Positions 8,552-17,058 of a stretch of 50,110 bases of DNA are shown in pieces. A program made the position numbers and the translations under genes. Under the pieces are notes generated by a model. The model was not told the origin of the DNA. It worked only from the letters and a program-made list of their open reading frames with translations, and made no database searches. Each line of letters begins with the position of its first letter. The first letter of the stretch is position 1. The DNA is from CAYXSX01 sp964467925 (GTDB lineage Bacteria > Pseudomonadota > Alphaproteobacteria > Micavibrionales > Micavibrionaceae): NCBI GenBank assembly GCA_964467925.1, contig CAYXSX010000011.1:1-50110 (forward strand), given 5' to 3'.

Positions 8552-9410
8552 AACGCCGCCTGCCGGCGTGAATCATAAAACCCATAAAGGCGAAAAGCAG
8601 CATGCATACAGGGAACAGCAGATAATAATCCGGCCAACCGGGCTTGGCTTCGGTCGTAGCAGGCTCGATCACGCTAGCGGCATAAGGCTGGTCAATGGAT
8701 ACCAGCATACGCAACCTTTCCTGCTCCATCAAAAGCGTAGTCAGCGCGCGGCGGTGCTCGGGATTGTGGGTGTCGTCAATCGCACCGCGCAAATATTGCA
8801 CGCGCTGCGTGGCTTCCTCACGTATATCGCTACGGATATGACGGTCCGTCAGGTCGTGAATGCGCCCGAGCAGATATGCAGAAAAAGCCGGATTGCGGTG
8901 CCAATAAACAAAACGGCGCAAAGCACTTCCCCGTACAGGTTCCAGAGCTACGCGCTTTTCAAGATATTCCGATAAAAGCGCGGGCGAAAAACGCTCTGTT
9001 CTACTCTGAGGGAACCGGAACCTTATATCCTGCGCCAGGCCTTTACGGATATTTTCATCTTCGAGTAATTGTGCAGCAATGGACGGGCCATAATAAATGT
9101 TCTCAAAGCGAAGGAAATCGCTGGCATTCGCCCCTCCCACCCGCTGCACCAAATGACGAAGTGCAAAAAGATTATCATTGGCGAGCAGCGAAGAAACTTC
9201 CGCGCCGTTCATCGGGTTGGCGGGCCCCACCAGCATCACAGCCTTATATTGCGGCACAGAGAGAAACCCGATGAGCGCAGCAAAAACCAGCCCGATAAAA
9301 GCACCCAAAATTATAAACCACTTGGTACGCAGGACATCGCCCCACACATCTTCCATCGTTTTTTCTCGGTTTTCTTGCTGCACGCTCCCTTCTGCTCCCT
9401 CCTCGTACAT
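8544..9410 (-). CDS. Wzz-type polysaccharide chain-length / co-polymerase protein
   Basis: About 289 residues from the ATG at 9410. Two membrane helices flank a periplasmic helical domain, as in Wzz: the first is 'WFIILGAFIGLVFAALIGFL', followed by the family's 'VPQYKAVMLVGP', and the second is 'YYLLFPVCMLLFAFMGFMI' preceded by a proline-rich 'EPATTEAKPGWPDYY'. No cytoplasmic tyrosine-kinase domain is present. Wzz proteins set the length of polymer made by Wzy/ligase-type enzymes, which fits the neighbouring O-antigen ligase. Start choice: the frame is open further upstream inside the previous gene, but 9410 lies 5 bp after that gene's stop. GTG at 9383 with a GAAGGGAG sequence before it is a possible alternative. 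Confidence 0.82.
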   Translation of the reverse strand: MYEEGAEGSVQQENREKTMEDVWGDVLRTKWFIILGAFIGLVFAALIGFLSVPQYKAVMLVGPANPMNGAEVSSLLANDNLFALRHLVQRVGGANASDFLRFENIYYGPSIAAQLLEDENIRKGLAQDIRFRFPQSRTERFSPALLSEYLEKRVALEPVRGSALRRFVYWHRNPAFSAYLLGRIHDLTDRHIRSDIREEATQRVQYLRGAIDDTHNPEHRRALTTLLMEQERLRMLVSIDQPYAASVIEPATTEAKPGWPDYYLLFPVCMLLFAFMGFMIHAGRRRFD

Positions 9411-9414
9411 TACC

Positions 9415-10665
9415 TTATCCCTGCCTTTTGGTCTTGAGCTCCGCAGTTTGTATGCCCAGCTTGAATTCCTCGTCATTCTGGGCTACATCCCATGCCCGCT
9501 CAATCCACGCGTTAATCGACTGGGACGGGATAAAAACCTGCCCGGCTTCCCCCGCGCCTTGCTGCGCAGCAAACCATTCATCCCCGTCCATGCGGAAATG
9601 TCGAATTGCTTCGGCCAGATGCTCGGCTTGGCCCTGCGCCACAACGGCTCCTGCTTTGAAATCGTTGATCACCTTGGCAACCTCACTTTGCGCCGGACCG
9701 ATAAAAATGCAAGGCCGCCCTACGGCCAGTGCGGAATAAAGCTTGCTGGGCACCAGACACCCGGCGGCTTCGTCTTTCATCGAAACCAGATGCACGTCCC
9801 CGCTTTCCATCAACGTGCGCAGGCGACTGACGGGCTGGAAAGGGATCAGGCGAATATTATCCAGACGGCGCTTTTCGCGCTCCTTCGTGATGTAATCGAA
9901 ACGCGGGCCGTCCCCGACAAACATAAACTCAATTTCCGGATGCTCATGCCCCAGAATTTCTGCGGCCTGCAAAATCGTATCAACCGGATGCGCCTTGCCG
10001 ATATTTCCGGCGTAAAGCACGCGGAATTTAGGCGCTTCCTTGATCAAATCCTGCACCGCGCCGTTCTTTTCCGCGGGCACAGCATCATTGGCGGGCTGCA
10101 GCAATTCGGCATCGGGCCAGTTGGGAATAACGGTTATGCGCCGCGGATCGATATTATAATAGCTTAGCTGGCGCGCCATACAGCGCCCGATCACGATCGT
10201 CCGGTCCGATCCTTCCATCGCCTTACCGCTCATATTTTTGAGAACGTCTTTGATAACAGGGGGCAAATTGAGTCCCAGAGCAGGGAAAACATCGGGAAAC
10301 AGGTCCTGACACCAATGGATATGGCGGCATTTCTTGGCCTTTGCCAGCGCCCGCCCCGCCAGCGCCAAAAACGGCGGATCGGTCATGGTCACCACGATAT
10401 GACGGCGCGGCAGGCGTAAACCGCTAATGAACATTTTAAGGCAAACCCACAAATACCCGATTGCGCTAGGTTTGGCAGGCCCCTTTACCCGCACCACGTG
10501 TACCGCGCCGTCTCGCTCACGCCCGGCTTTCTCGCCGCTTGTCACCACCGTAACGTGCCAGCCCTCCTTGGCGAAAGCACGCGCGAGATCGCGCAGCATC
10601 CGGCCCGTAGCCCCGCGGACCGGCGGATATACACGATTGAAAAATAAAATGGACGGCCTTTGCAT
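9415..10665 (-). CDS. Family 4 glycosyltransferase (WbuB-like)
   Basis: 416 residues from ATG 10665 (an in-frame TTG six codons earlier is possible). GT-B fold of GT4: N-terminal 'ILFFNRVYPPVRGATGRMLRDLARAFAKEGWHVTVVTSG', a linker with 'DLFPDVFPALGL', 'FRVLYAGNIGKAHPVDTILQAAEIL' starting the C-terminal donor-binding domain, 'FVGDGP', and a final 'DEAAGCLVPSKLYSALAVGRPCIF' carrying the donor-binding region of the E-x7-E type in modified form (the P-S-K-x-Y segment is typical of WbuB/WcaI-like enzymes). It probably adds a sugar to a lipid-linked repeat unit in the cytoplasm. It lies between the ligase/polymerase and the Wzz-like gene, all in one leftward operon. Confidence 0.88.
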   Translation of the reverse strand: MQRPSILFFNRVYPPVRGATGRMLRDLARAFAKEGWHVTVVTSGEKAGRERDGAVHVVRVKGPAKPSAIGYLWVCLKMFISGLRLPRRHIVVTMTDPPFLALAGRALAKAKKCRHIHWCQDLFPDVFPALGLNLPPVIKDVLKNMSGKAMEGSDRTIVIGRCMARQLSYYNIDPRRITVIPNWPDAELLQPANDAVPAEKNGAVQDLIKEAPKFRVLYAGNIGKAHPVDTILQAAEILGHEHPEIEFMFVGDGPRFDYITKEREKRRLDNIRLIPFQPVSRLRTLMESGDVHLVSMKDEAAGCLVPSKLYSALAVGRPCIFIGPAQSEVAKVINDFKAGAVVAQGQAEHLAEAIRHFRMDGDEWFAAQQGAGEAGQVFIPSQSINAWIERAWDVAQNDEEFKLGIQTAELKTKRQG

Positions 10666-10706
10666 AGTATACTCTTGCGCCAATTGCTCGCAGGTTGTCT
10701 GGTTTT

Positions 10707-11945
10707 TCAGGATTTCCGCGGCGCCCGTGTCTGCATCATCTGAACAGAGAGCGGAATTAACAACAGCACAATCCCGAAATCCAAAGATTTATAACTCGCA
10801 TAGAGCAGAACATTAATCAAGATCGGCGCTGCAAGCGCCAGCCCCAATACGGGCATATTCAACGCCAAACGCAGCAGCTCCCGCCCCAGAGCGGCCAGAT
10901 AAAAAAGCGTCAAAGAAAGCCCGCATAGCCCGGTTTTTAAGAGCATGGCGGTAATCAGACTATGGGTAAAATTCACGTTCACCCCGGCAACGGCGGGCGA
11001 ATGAAATGTCGCGCCCCATCCCATGCCAAACAGAAGGGAAAGAGGATTGCCGGTCACAACTTCCCACACTGCCTGCGCTTCCTGCCAGCGCATATTAAGC
11101 CCTACGGCGGCGCTTTTCGCCTCCAGCGCCACGCCCAGTTCCGTCAAAAGCGGCCATAAAGCAAGGGCAAGAGCGGCAATCATGGCGCAGGGCACAACGG
11201 CTCTGTATGGCCTGCGGGTAAAGGCATAAAGAAGTATAGCGGCAAGATAAAGACAGGAAGCGCCGATCGTGGCGCGCTGCAGGCTCATTGCCATAGCGGC
11301 AAAGGGAATGATGGCAAGGCCCAATAAGGCCAGAGCAGGCAAAACCCGGCGTTTTTCGCTCACTCCCGCCGCCATGAAAATAAAACTGCCCGACAGAAAT
11401 AAGGCACTGAAAAGCACGGTAGGAAGGTTGGCGAAATAATTCAGACCGGGAGTGGTCAAAAACACGAGTAATCCGTCAGCCCCCAGCGGTAAAATGGCCC
11501 TAATGGCGAAACAAACGCCGATAAAAACACTCAAAAAGATAAAAAATTGCGGCTTTACCTGTTTACATCGCCACAAAAACGTCAAAAAAAGCGGGAAAAC
11601 CATAAAAATAAACGATAAAACATCACGAAAAACTAGATTTACATCGTTATTCTCCAAAAAACCTACCAAAACAGGAGAAAAAATGCCAAAAACCAACAAA
11701 TAACGGCCATATTTTTGCCAATTAGGCGTATTTGAAGGCGGATTGATCGCGTTATAGACCCCGCTGACCCCCACAGCCACAACCAAAAGCACGCCGATCA
11801 CAACCTCGATCCAGCCGGGGTTATCAGGCGTAGGCGTTCCGGCCAGCGCGTAAATCACCAGCGCCGCGATCAGGCTATAAGTTTTAAATCCGTAAGCAGT
11901 TAGGGAGGGCAACGCGGCAGGTAAGCGCAACGCCCCGGCGGTCAT
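10707..11945 (-). CDS. O-antigen ligase / polymerase (Wzy-C family membrane protein)
   Basis: 412 residues, almost entirely hydrophobic with roughly 11-12 membrane helices. The family landmarks are an arginine after a membrane segment in 'AMSLQRATIGAS' and a long periplasmic loop with 'RWQEAQAVWEVVTGNPLSLLFGMGWGATFHSP' and 'NFTHSLITAMLLKTG', containing the G-x-G-W-G and conserved histidine of Wzy_C/WaaL proteins. It would polymerise or ligate lipid-linked polysaccharide at the periplasmic face. Ligase and polymerase cannot be told apart by sequence. Its ATG overlaps the TGA of the TauE/SafE gene (ATGA), so the two are coupled. Confidence 0.82.
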   Translation of the reverse strand: MTAGALRLPAALPSLTAYGFKTYSLIAALVIYALAGTPTPDNPGWIEVVIGVLLVVAVGVSGVYNAINPPSNTPNWQKYGRYLLVFGIFSPVLVGFLENNDVNLVFRDVLSFIFMVFPLFLTFLWRCKQVKPQFFIFLSVFIGVCFAIRAILPLGADGLLVFLTTPGLNYFANLPTVLFSALFLSGSFIFMAAGVSEKRRVLPALALLGLAIIPFAAMAMSLQRATIGASCLYLAAILLYAFTRRPYRAVVPCAMIAALALALWPLLTELGVALEAKSAAVGLNMRWQEAQAVWEVVTGNPLSLLFGMGWGATFHSPAVAGVNVNFTHSLITAMLLKTGLCGLSLTLFYLAALGRELLRLALNMPVLGLALAAPILINVLLYASYKSLDFGIVLLLIPLSVQMMQTRAPRKS

Positions 11946-12775
11946 AGCACATCGAGCCCCATTTTGACTGCGACCACGAGCATGAAAAGGGCAAAGACAC
12001 GGCGCAGAACATTAACCGAGCAGCTATGCGCGACCATAGCGCCCAACGGAGCGACACTGACACTCACGGGTACAATCGCCGCCCATGCCAGAAGATTGAG
12101 GTAACCAAAGCTAAAGGGGGGCATCAGCTCGGCACCGCGCCCGATCCATAAAAAGCCCAAAGCGCCGGGCACGGCAATAAACAGACCCAGCGCCGAAGCG
12201 GTTCCCACCGCGCGGTGAACGGGAACCCCGGCAATGCTCATATACGGCACGCTCATCGTCGCGCCGCCGACCCCCACCAGCGTGGAAACACCGCCGATAA
12301 TCACGCCCGCGATGCCGGAGCCGATACGCCCCGGAATTTCCTTGAGCAGGTTAAAGCGTGCCGGATTACCCAGCATAATCAGGGCCAGAACCATAATCGC
12401 CAGCGCGAATACCAGCCGCAGATCCTCCCCCGAAAGACGGGAGGCCAGAAGCGTACCGCAAAGAACGCCGATCAAAACGCCCGGCGCGATAAGCTTGATC
12501 AGCGAAATATCAACACTGCCCTTTTTCCAATGCGCACGGGCGGAGGAAAACCCGGTCGGAATAATGATCGAAAGCGACGTTCCCACCGCCAGATGCATCA
12601 GATTGGGCGATTCAAAGCCCAGCGTTTCGAAGAGAAAATAGATACCGGGCACCAGGACGATACCCCCGCCGATTCCCAAAAGCCCGGCCAAAAAGCCGGC
12701 CATCGCGCCGATAGCAACGATTCCGCCCAGTAAAAGCGTCCATTGTTCAGGGGAAAGCGATGTGAAAATTTCCAT
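11942..12775 (-). CDS. TauE/SafE family permease (putative sulfite/organosulfonate exporter)
   Basis: 277 residues with about eight membrane helices and the two internally repeated glycine-rich motifs of the family: 'GFLAGLLGIGGGIVLVPGIYFLF' near the N terminus and 'GGVSTLVGVGGATMSVPYMSIAG' in the second half. These proteins are thought to move sulfur-containing anions such as sulfite or sulfonates; the substrate here is unknown. GAGGA about 8 nt upstream supports the ATG. It is the first gene of the leftward operon that continues with polysaccharide genes. The link may be only transcriptional, or it may move a compound needed for sulfated glycans (speculative). Confidence 0.87.
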   Translation of the reverse strand: MEIFTSLSPEQWTLLLGGIVAIGAMAGFLAGLLGIGGGIVLVPGIYFLFETLGFESPNLMHLAVGTSLSIIIPTGFSSARAHWKKGSVDISLIKLIAPGVLIGVLCGTLLASRLSGEDLRLVFALAIMVLALIMLGNPARFNLLKEIPGRIGSGIAGVIIGGVSTLVGVGGATMSVPYMSIAGVPVHRAVGTASALGLFIAVPGALGFLWIGRGAELMPPFSFGYLNLLAWAAIVPVSVSVAPLGAMVAHSCSVNVLRRVFALFMLVVAVKMGLDVL

Positions 12776-12859
12776 ACTTTCCTCTTAGCATGAGAAAAGC
12801 GGAACGCCAAAGCGGGATTGCAATAGAGGAAAAAATCAGGGGGATATAAAAGAAAAGCG

Positions 12860-13864
12860 TTAAAACCCGATACTGCTTTTAACCGAGCCAAACGCTGACT
12901 TGCCAGCATCAGTAGCATAGCTAACTGCCTGCCCTTGGACCTTTTTAAGAGCTCCGCCTAAATAACCCTTCGCTTCGTTAAGTGCCTGTCGTTTTAGAGC
13001 ATTCGCTTTGGCTTGCACTATTTTCATCGGGTCGATTGTGGGCAGTTTCAGCTTAGTGACATCGAAATCAGCAGGCGTAATATTCATTTCATCAATGCCA
13101 TCATCAATAAACTCTGCAGCATCAATCCCCGGAATTTCTCCGGCAAGGCTCGCGGCAACGGACTCCGCCTCTTCTTTGGCCGCAGTATATGCAGATTCAT
13201 AAGCTTGCTGCGCTTGTTTCATCGCCGCGGCCTTCGCGTCATTAACCGCGGTAAGAGCCGCTGTTTTCGCCTCGTTGACCGCGCCCATAGCCTGCGCAAT
13301 ACCTTTATCTATCTCTGAGTTAATTTCGGCCAGATCCTGAAGATATTCCGAATCAACCATGCTGCTGAAATCGGCACTGCCGGGAATCTGGTTATAAAGC
13401 TTTTTACCCAGACTGGCATAATCCCCTACACCGGGAATATTAACCCCGCTCGGAATACCGGAAATACCAGGTAACTTGTTAAAATAAGTACCCGCGGGAT
13501 TGCTTATAGAACCGCTTACGGTTTTACTAAGGCTGGCATAGCTGCCCGCTCCCAAATTAACACCGCCCATTCCGACAGTGTCTGTGATGGCGTAGTTTTT
13601 CGTGCTGGGAACATACAATGAAGTACTTCCTGCAGCACTGTCAGACTTAGAACTGCTAAAACCACCAAAACCGAAACTTGAACCGGCCATGGTGTCTTTC
13701 ATATCCGGAACATAGAGAGTAGCCTTGCCCGTCGTAGGAGATTTCGCGGTTTCTCCATTACTATTCCAGCAATTTTGGTATGTATACGCGTTAGCAGACG
13801 CAGAAACCAGCATCAAAAGCCCGCAGAAAAAAAGAAATGCCGCAAATTTAATGTGAATGCCCAT
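12860..13864 (-). CDS. Secreted protein of unknown function with LYVP repeats and an alanine-rich helix
   Basis: 334 residues. A Sec signal peptide (hydrophobic 5-22, cleavage after ANA near 26) precedes a glycine/serine-rich region with two related motifs, 'ATLYVPDMKDTMAGSSFGFGG' (about residues 47-67) and 'TSLYVPSTKNYAITDTVGMGG' (about 80-100), suggesting an internal duplication. Residues about 175-250 are strongly alanine-, lysine- and glutamate-rich ('AVNEAKTAALTAVNDAKAAAMKQAQQAYESAYTAAKEEAES') and should form a long helix or coiled coil. I recognise no family. It probably is periplasmic or surface-exposed. It lies upstream of the polysaccharide operon on the same strand, with its own promoter. 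Confidence 0.72.
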   Translation of the reverse strand: MGIHIKFAAFLFFCGLLMLVSASANAYTYQNCWNSNGETAKSPTTGKATLYVPDMKDTMAGSSFGFGGFSSSKSDSAAGSTSLYVPSTKNYAITDTVGMGGVNLGAGSYASLSKTVSGSISNPAGTYFNKLPGISGIPSGVNIPGVGDYASLGKKLYNQIPGSADFSSMVDSEYLQDLAEINSEIDKGIAQAMGAVNEAKTAALTAVNDAKAAAMKQAQQAYESAYTAAKEEAESVAASLAGEIPGIDAAEFIDDGIDEMNITPADFDVTKLKLPTIDPMKIVQAKANALKRQALNEAKGYLGGALKKVQGQAVSYATDAGKSAFGSVKSSIGF

Positions 13865-13894
13865 ACCCCTTAAACCTTATTCTTTATCATTTAA

Positions 13895-13924
13895 ATTCTA
13901 TCACGAAACCGCAGTTTTTTGCAA
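13895..13924 (-). promoter_or_regulatory. Candidate promoter of the secreted LYVP-repeat gene
   Basis: Minus-strand TTGCAA (13924-13919), 18-bp spacer, TAGAAT (13900-13895), about 31 bp upstream of the start codon. Both boxes match sigma-70 consensus at four or more positions. Confidence 0.5.
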
Positions 13925-14056
13925 AAATATTATGTTTATAAAACTTGACCGGGTTTAACGTTTTTTTAAGGTTTTAAGGACATTATTGAACCATGATTTA
14001 ACCAGTATGAACTGACAAACAGACAAATAAAAAACGGTAAAACCAAGGAGCGTACA

Positions 14057-14716
14057 ATGAAGGTCAATGTCGAGAAATTTCTTAAAGATGCAGGGGTAAG
14101 CGAGCCGTTTTACCCGGGCAAACGCATGGTATTGCCTTGCCAGCAGACCGGAGAATTCAAGGGACATTGCGTCGTGCTTGACTGGCGCGTTTCGGACAAG
14201 ATCGTTGTCGAAGTTAAACCGGGCCTGAGCGGTAAAACACTGGCTCCTGAAAGAATCAAACAATATCCCGTTAGCTTCCAGCTTCCAACCTATGTGAACA
14301 TCGAAATCGTTAACGATAACGAGGAGGAAGAAGAGGAAGGCAGCAGCGGCGCACGCGGTAAAAGCGGCGGCGGTGGAGGCAAGAAGCCGGCGAAAACATT
14401 AAGCGGCCTTCGTGAAATGGCCAGCGCGTTCGGCGAAGTCGTCGAAGGAAAAATTCCGGGCCTTGGCAAGATTACTGAAATGGTTGTCATGGGCACGCAG
14501 ATTGCGGAACAGGCTTTCGGAAAGGTTTTCGAAACCCTGACCAATCAAATCGCACATGCCAAGATCACAGCTACGGAGCTTCTGGCACAGGCCGGCGATT
14601 TCGTGACACGTTATACACCGCCCAGTTTCCTTGAGCCGAAAGGCAACGAACAGGCAAATTATAAATACGACCGTGAAAAGAACGCCGATATTGGCTTCAG
14701 CCGATCGTTAGGTTAG
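14057..14716 (+). CDS. Uncharacterised protein: beta-rich N terminus, acidic/glycine linker, helical C terminus
   Basis: 219 residues with no signal peptide or membrane helix, so cytoplasmic. AAGGAG 7 nt upstream fixes the start. Residues 1-90 look beta-rich ('GKRMVLPCQQTGEFKGHCVVLDWRVSDKIVVEVKPG') and could be a small barrel; a PilZ-type barrel is conceivable, but the RxxxR...NxSxxG signature is absent. Residues about 90-110 are a linker: a run of glutamates, then GKSGGGGGKK. The C-terminal half contains amphipathic helices ('LTNQIAHAKITATELLAQAGDFV'). Strong RBS and terminator indicate a monocistronic, well-expressed gene. I do not recognise the family. Confidence 0.78.
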   Translation: MKVNVEKFLKDAGVSEPFYPGKRMVLPCQQTGEFKGHCVVLDWRVSDKIVVEVKPGLSGKTLAPERIKQYPVSFQLPTYVNIEIVNDNEEEEEEGSSGARGKSGGGGGKKPAKTLSGLREMASAFGEVVEGKIPGLGKITEMVVMGTQIAEQAFGKVFETLTNQIAHAKITATELLAQAGDFVTRYTPPSFLEPKGNEQANYKYDREKNADIGFSRSLG

Positions 14717-14776
14717 CGGGCGCGTAAAGTTTTAAACAAGTCAGTTTTCATTTCTCCAATTGAACGACCTTGATAT

Positions 14777-14820
14777 GCCGTTTATTCTTTTAAAAAGGAT
14801 AAACGGCTTTTTTTATTTTT
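14777..14820 (+). terminator. Intrinsic terminator of the 219-residue protein gene
   Basis: Inverted repeat GCCGTTTATTCTTTT / AAAAGGATAAACGGC (one T-G wobble) with a very short loop, followed by seven T residues and a further T-rich stretch to 14820. It is a textbook rho-independent terminator 60 bp after the stop codon. Confidence 0.88.
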
Positions 14821-14832
14821 AAGGCAAGGTTT

Positions 14833-15633
14833 GTGACACAAGGAAAAAACGGAAACGGCAAAAAACCGCCCAACGGTCAAGACCATGAGGGGGATGTGAT
14901 ACAATTCCCCACTCTGGCGGAGCGCGACCGTGCCCGGAAAGAGAAATTAAAACAGGAGGAAACGTATCGTAAGTTATATCGAAAAACCAAAAAGGCCGAA
15001 GCCAAGACACATAACCCTCCCTTCTTTAACACAGGAAATTTGCCTCCGCTAACCCGCGCGTTGGTCGCGGCTTTTGTCATTATCCATTTGCCGCTTTATC
15101 TGATGGTTTCCCCACCCGAAAGGTTCGAAATTTTCAACCTTCTCGGCTTTGTACCGGGCAGATTCTCTGGCGAAGAGAGCTTTTTCTGGTTCACGCCCCT
15201 TACCCCCCTTACCCATGTTTTTATTCATGGAAGCTGGATGCATTTGCTGTTTAACGTGGTCATGACACTGGCGATGGGAACATTTTTTGAAAAACAATAC
15301 GGCGCGAAGCGTATGGCTGTCTTTGTCGTCTTTTGCGCACTGGCCGGAGCGCTGGTTCACTTCCTATTTTCACCATTCTCTTCAATACCCGTTATCGGTG
15401 CTTCGGGGGCCATCAGCGGATTGTTCGGCGTCGTTATTTTATCACTGGCACGCAACGGCCGGATGATGCCGATGGGAAAATACGGCCCCGTCCCGTTGCT
15501 AATTTTCTGGGGAGTCTTGATGGTGGCCATCGGCCTTCTAAGCGGAGAATCCATCGCCTGGCAAACCCATCTCGGTGGATATGTCGGCGGGCTCGGTCTT
15601 TATTTTCTGGGGCGGCGTTTGCGCTGGCTTTAG
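14833..15633 (+). CDS. Rhomboid family intramembrane serine protease
   Basis: 266 residues from a GTG start with AAGGCAAGG just upstream. A charged, proline/lysine-rich cytoplasmic N terminus (1-70) is followed by six membrane helices. Rhomboid landmarks: 'THVFIHGSWMHLLFNVVMTL' (helix 2 with the HxxxN oxyanion-hole region), 'GASGAISGLFGV' with the nucleophilic serine in GxSG, and 'QTHLGGYVGGLGLYF' with the catalytic histidine. It cleaves membrane-anchored substrates within the bilayer; the substrate is unknown. It starts 12 bp after the upstream terminator, so its promoter would have to overlap the terminator region, or it relies on read-through. The 3' end overlaps the convergent hemY stop by 4 bp. 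Confidence 0.92.
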   Translation: MTQGKNGNGKKPPNGQDHEGDVIQFPTLAERDRARKEKLKQEETYRKLYRKTKKAEAKTHNPPFFNTGNLPPLTRALVAAFVIIHLPLYLMVSPPERFEIFNLLGFVPGRFSGEESFFWFTPLTPLTHVFIHGSWMHLLFNVVMTLAMGTFFEKQYGAKRMAVFVVFCALAGALVHFLFSPFSSIPVIGASGAISGLFGVVILSLARNGRMMPMGKYGPVPLLIFWGVLMVAIGLLSGESIAWQTHLGGYVGGLGLYFLGRRLRWL

Positions 15634-17021
15634 CTTGCTACGCTCTTAAGCGGCGCATCCAGAAACACGCCCGGATCCTGCATAAGCTCGCTTCCATGCG
15701 TGATATGCGCGGTTCCAACGCCGCTGCGCGGATCACCCCAGACCAGCGAATTAAAACTGCCATGCGGAAGAACGATAGCCTGCCAATGCGGATAAGTGCG
15801 CCCGCTAACGCGGCACACCCACGCCGGAGCGGGCGGAGCGTTCGCCGCTTTAACGCGCCAGCGCTGAACCTCTTCAAACGGGCTTCCGGCCTTTTCTTCC
15901 AGCGCGGCAAAAAGCGCATAAACTCGCGTATCGGCCCCCTTTAACTCCGCAAGGCCCAGATATTTGCGCGCCTCGCCCCAGAGGCCCATATCGATACAAA
16001 TCTGGCCCGCCGCCAGATCGCTTTCAATGCTGTCGGGATTAGCCTTAACCAGACGCTCAATCCATTTGATTTTTCCGATCGGGTCTTTCACCTTTTTCGC
16101 GGGCATCGCCGCCAGATAGGGAAGCACGAGATCAGGATGCGGCGCGTTCTTCCATGCTTTTTCTATGATTTTGGCAGCCTTGGAACGATCACCGCGGGCG
16201 GTATAAAGCGCCGCCGCGCGCACAACAGCCGGAGCAAAATCGGGATCAATCTTAAGTGCGCTTTGTGCGAATTTCAGCGCCTTGCCGTCATTACCCTTAT
16301 CGCGCGCCTGCTCGGCCTGAAGCAAAAGCAGGGCAACCTTATCGCTTTGCGTCCTATCCTCTTCTACCGCGCCGTTGCGCACTGCACGATCAAGCAAAAC
16401 TTCCGCCGCATGCCAGTTCTGCGCCTTGATCTCCAGATCACAAACAAGACGCAGCACCCAGCCCTGCTTGGGGTAAAGCTTTAACGCCTTATGCCCGAGT
16501 GCCAGAGCCACAGATGAATCCTGCCGCTCCAACGCGGCTTGCAAAAGCCCTCTCACGCCAAAAAACGCGGCGTCTTTGTGCTCCAGCAAATCCTGAAAAT
16601 GGCCGTTGGCGACATCCTGCCGTCCCTCAAGCCTTGCGACCTGCGCCGCCAGTAAATCCGGCAGACCCTTTTCCTCCGGCCAGTATTTGCGCACACGTTT
16701 AAGTTGTTTACCCGCCTGATCCGTATCGCCCGCGGCCACGGCGCTAAGCCCGATAGTCAGCGCCCGCAAACCGCGGTGCCTTGCACGTTCTTCTGCGCGG
16801 CGGCGCAATATGGCGGGAATAGAGGCAATAAAGTGAACGATGCGGAAAAGCGTAACGGCCAGAAAAACCACGCCGATAAAAAGGGCGATAAACGCGCCCA
16901 TCAAAATGGTGAAAGTATAATCACCCCATTCGATAACAACCTCGCCGGGTTGCCCGGCGATCCACACCGTGATGGCGACCAGCGCAATTATTTTCACCAT
17001 AAACCACAATGATTTAATCAT
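15630..17021 (-). CDS. hemY: HemY-type TPR membrane protein of the heme operon
   Basis: 463 residues. Two N-terminal membrane helices ('LWFMVKIIALVAITVWIAGQPG' and 'FTILMGAFIALFIGVVFLAVTLF') are the HemY_N domain. From about residue 90 onward the protein is built of TPR-like helical repeats ('KGNDGKALKFAQSALKIDPDFAPAVVRAAALYTARGDRSKAAKIIEKAW'). This is the proteobacterial HemY found at the end of heme gene clusters, not the HemY protoporphyrinogen oxidase of Bacillus. Its precise role in tetrapyrrole metabolism is unsettled. It is the last gene of the leftward hemC-hemD-mic60-hemY set, 37 bp after mic60. Confidence 0.9.
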   Translation of the reverse strand: MIKSLWFMVKIIALVAITVWIAGQPGEVVIEWGDYTFTILMGAFIALFIGVVFLAVTLFRIVHFIASIPAILRRRAEERARHRGLRALTIGLSAVAAGDTDQAGKQLKRVRKYWPEEKGLPDLLAAQVARLEGRQDVANGHFQDLLEHKDAAFFGVRGLLQAALERQDSSVALALGHKALKLYPKQGWVLRLVCDLEIKAQNWHAAEVLLDRAVRNGAVEEDRTQSDKVALLLLQAEQARDKGNDGKALKFAQSALKIDPDFAPAVVRAAALYTARGDRSKAAKIIEKAWKNAPHPDLVLPYLAAMPAKKVKDPIGKIKWIERLVKANPDSIESDLAAGQICIDMGLWGEARKYLGLAELKGADTRVYALFAALEEKAGSPFEEVQRWRVKAANAPPAPAWVCRVSGRTYPHWQAIVLPHGSFNSLVWGDPRSGVGTAHITHGSELMQDPGVFLDAPLKSVAS

Positions 17022-17058
17022 GTTACCGCGCGGGTTAAAGGGTTTGCGTCAGAAGAGA

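Noticed and set aside
15630..17021. HemY as protoporphyrinogen oxidase
   Set aside because: The protein has two membrane helices and TPR repeats and no FAD-binding Rossmann motif, so it is the unrelated proteobacterial HemY.
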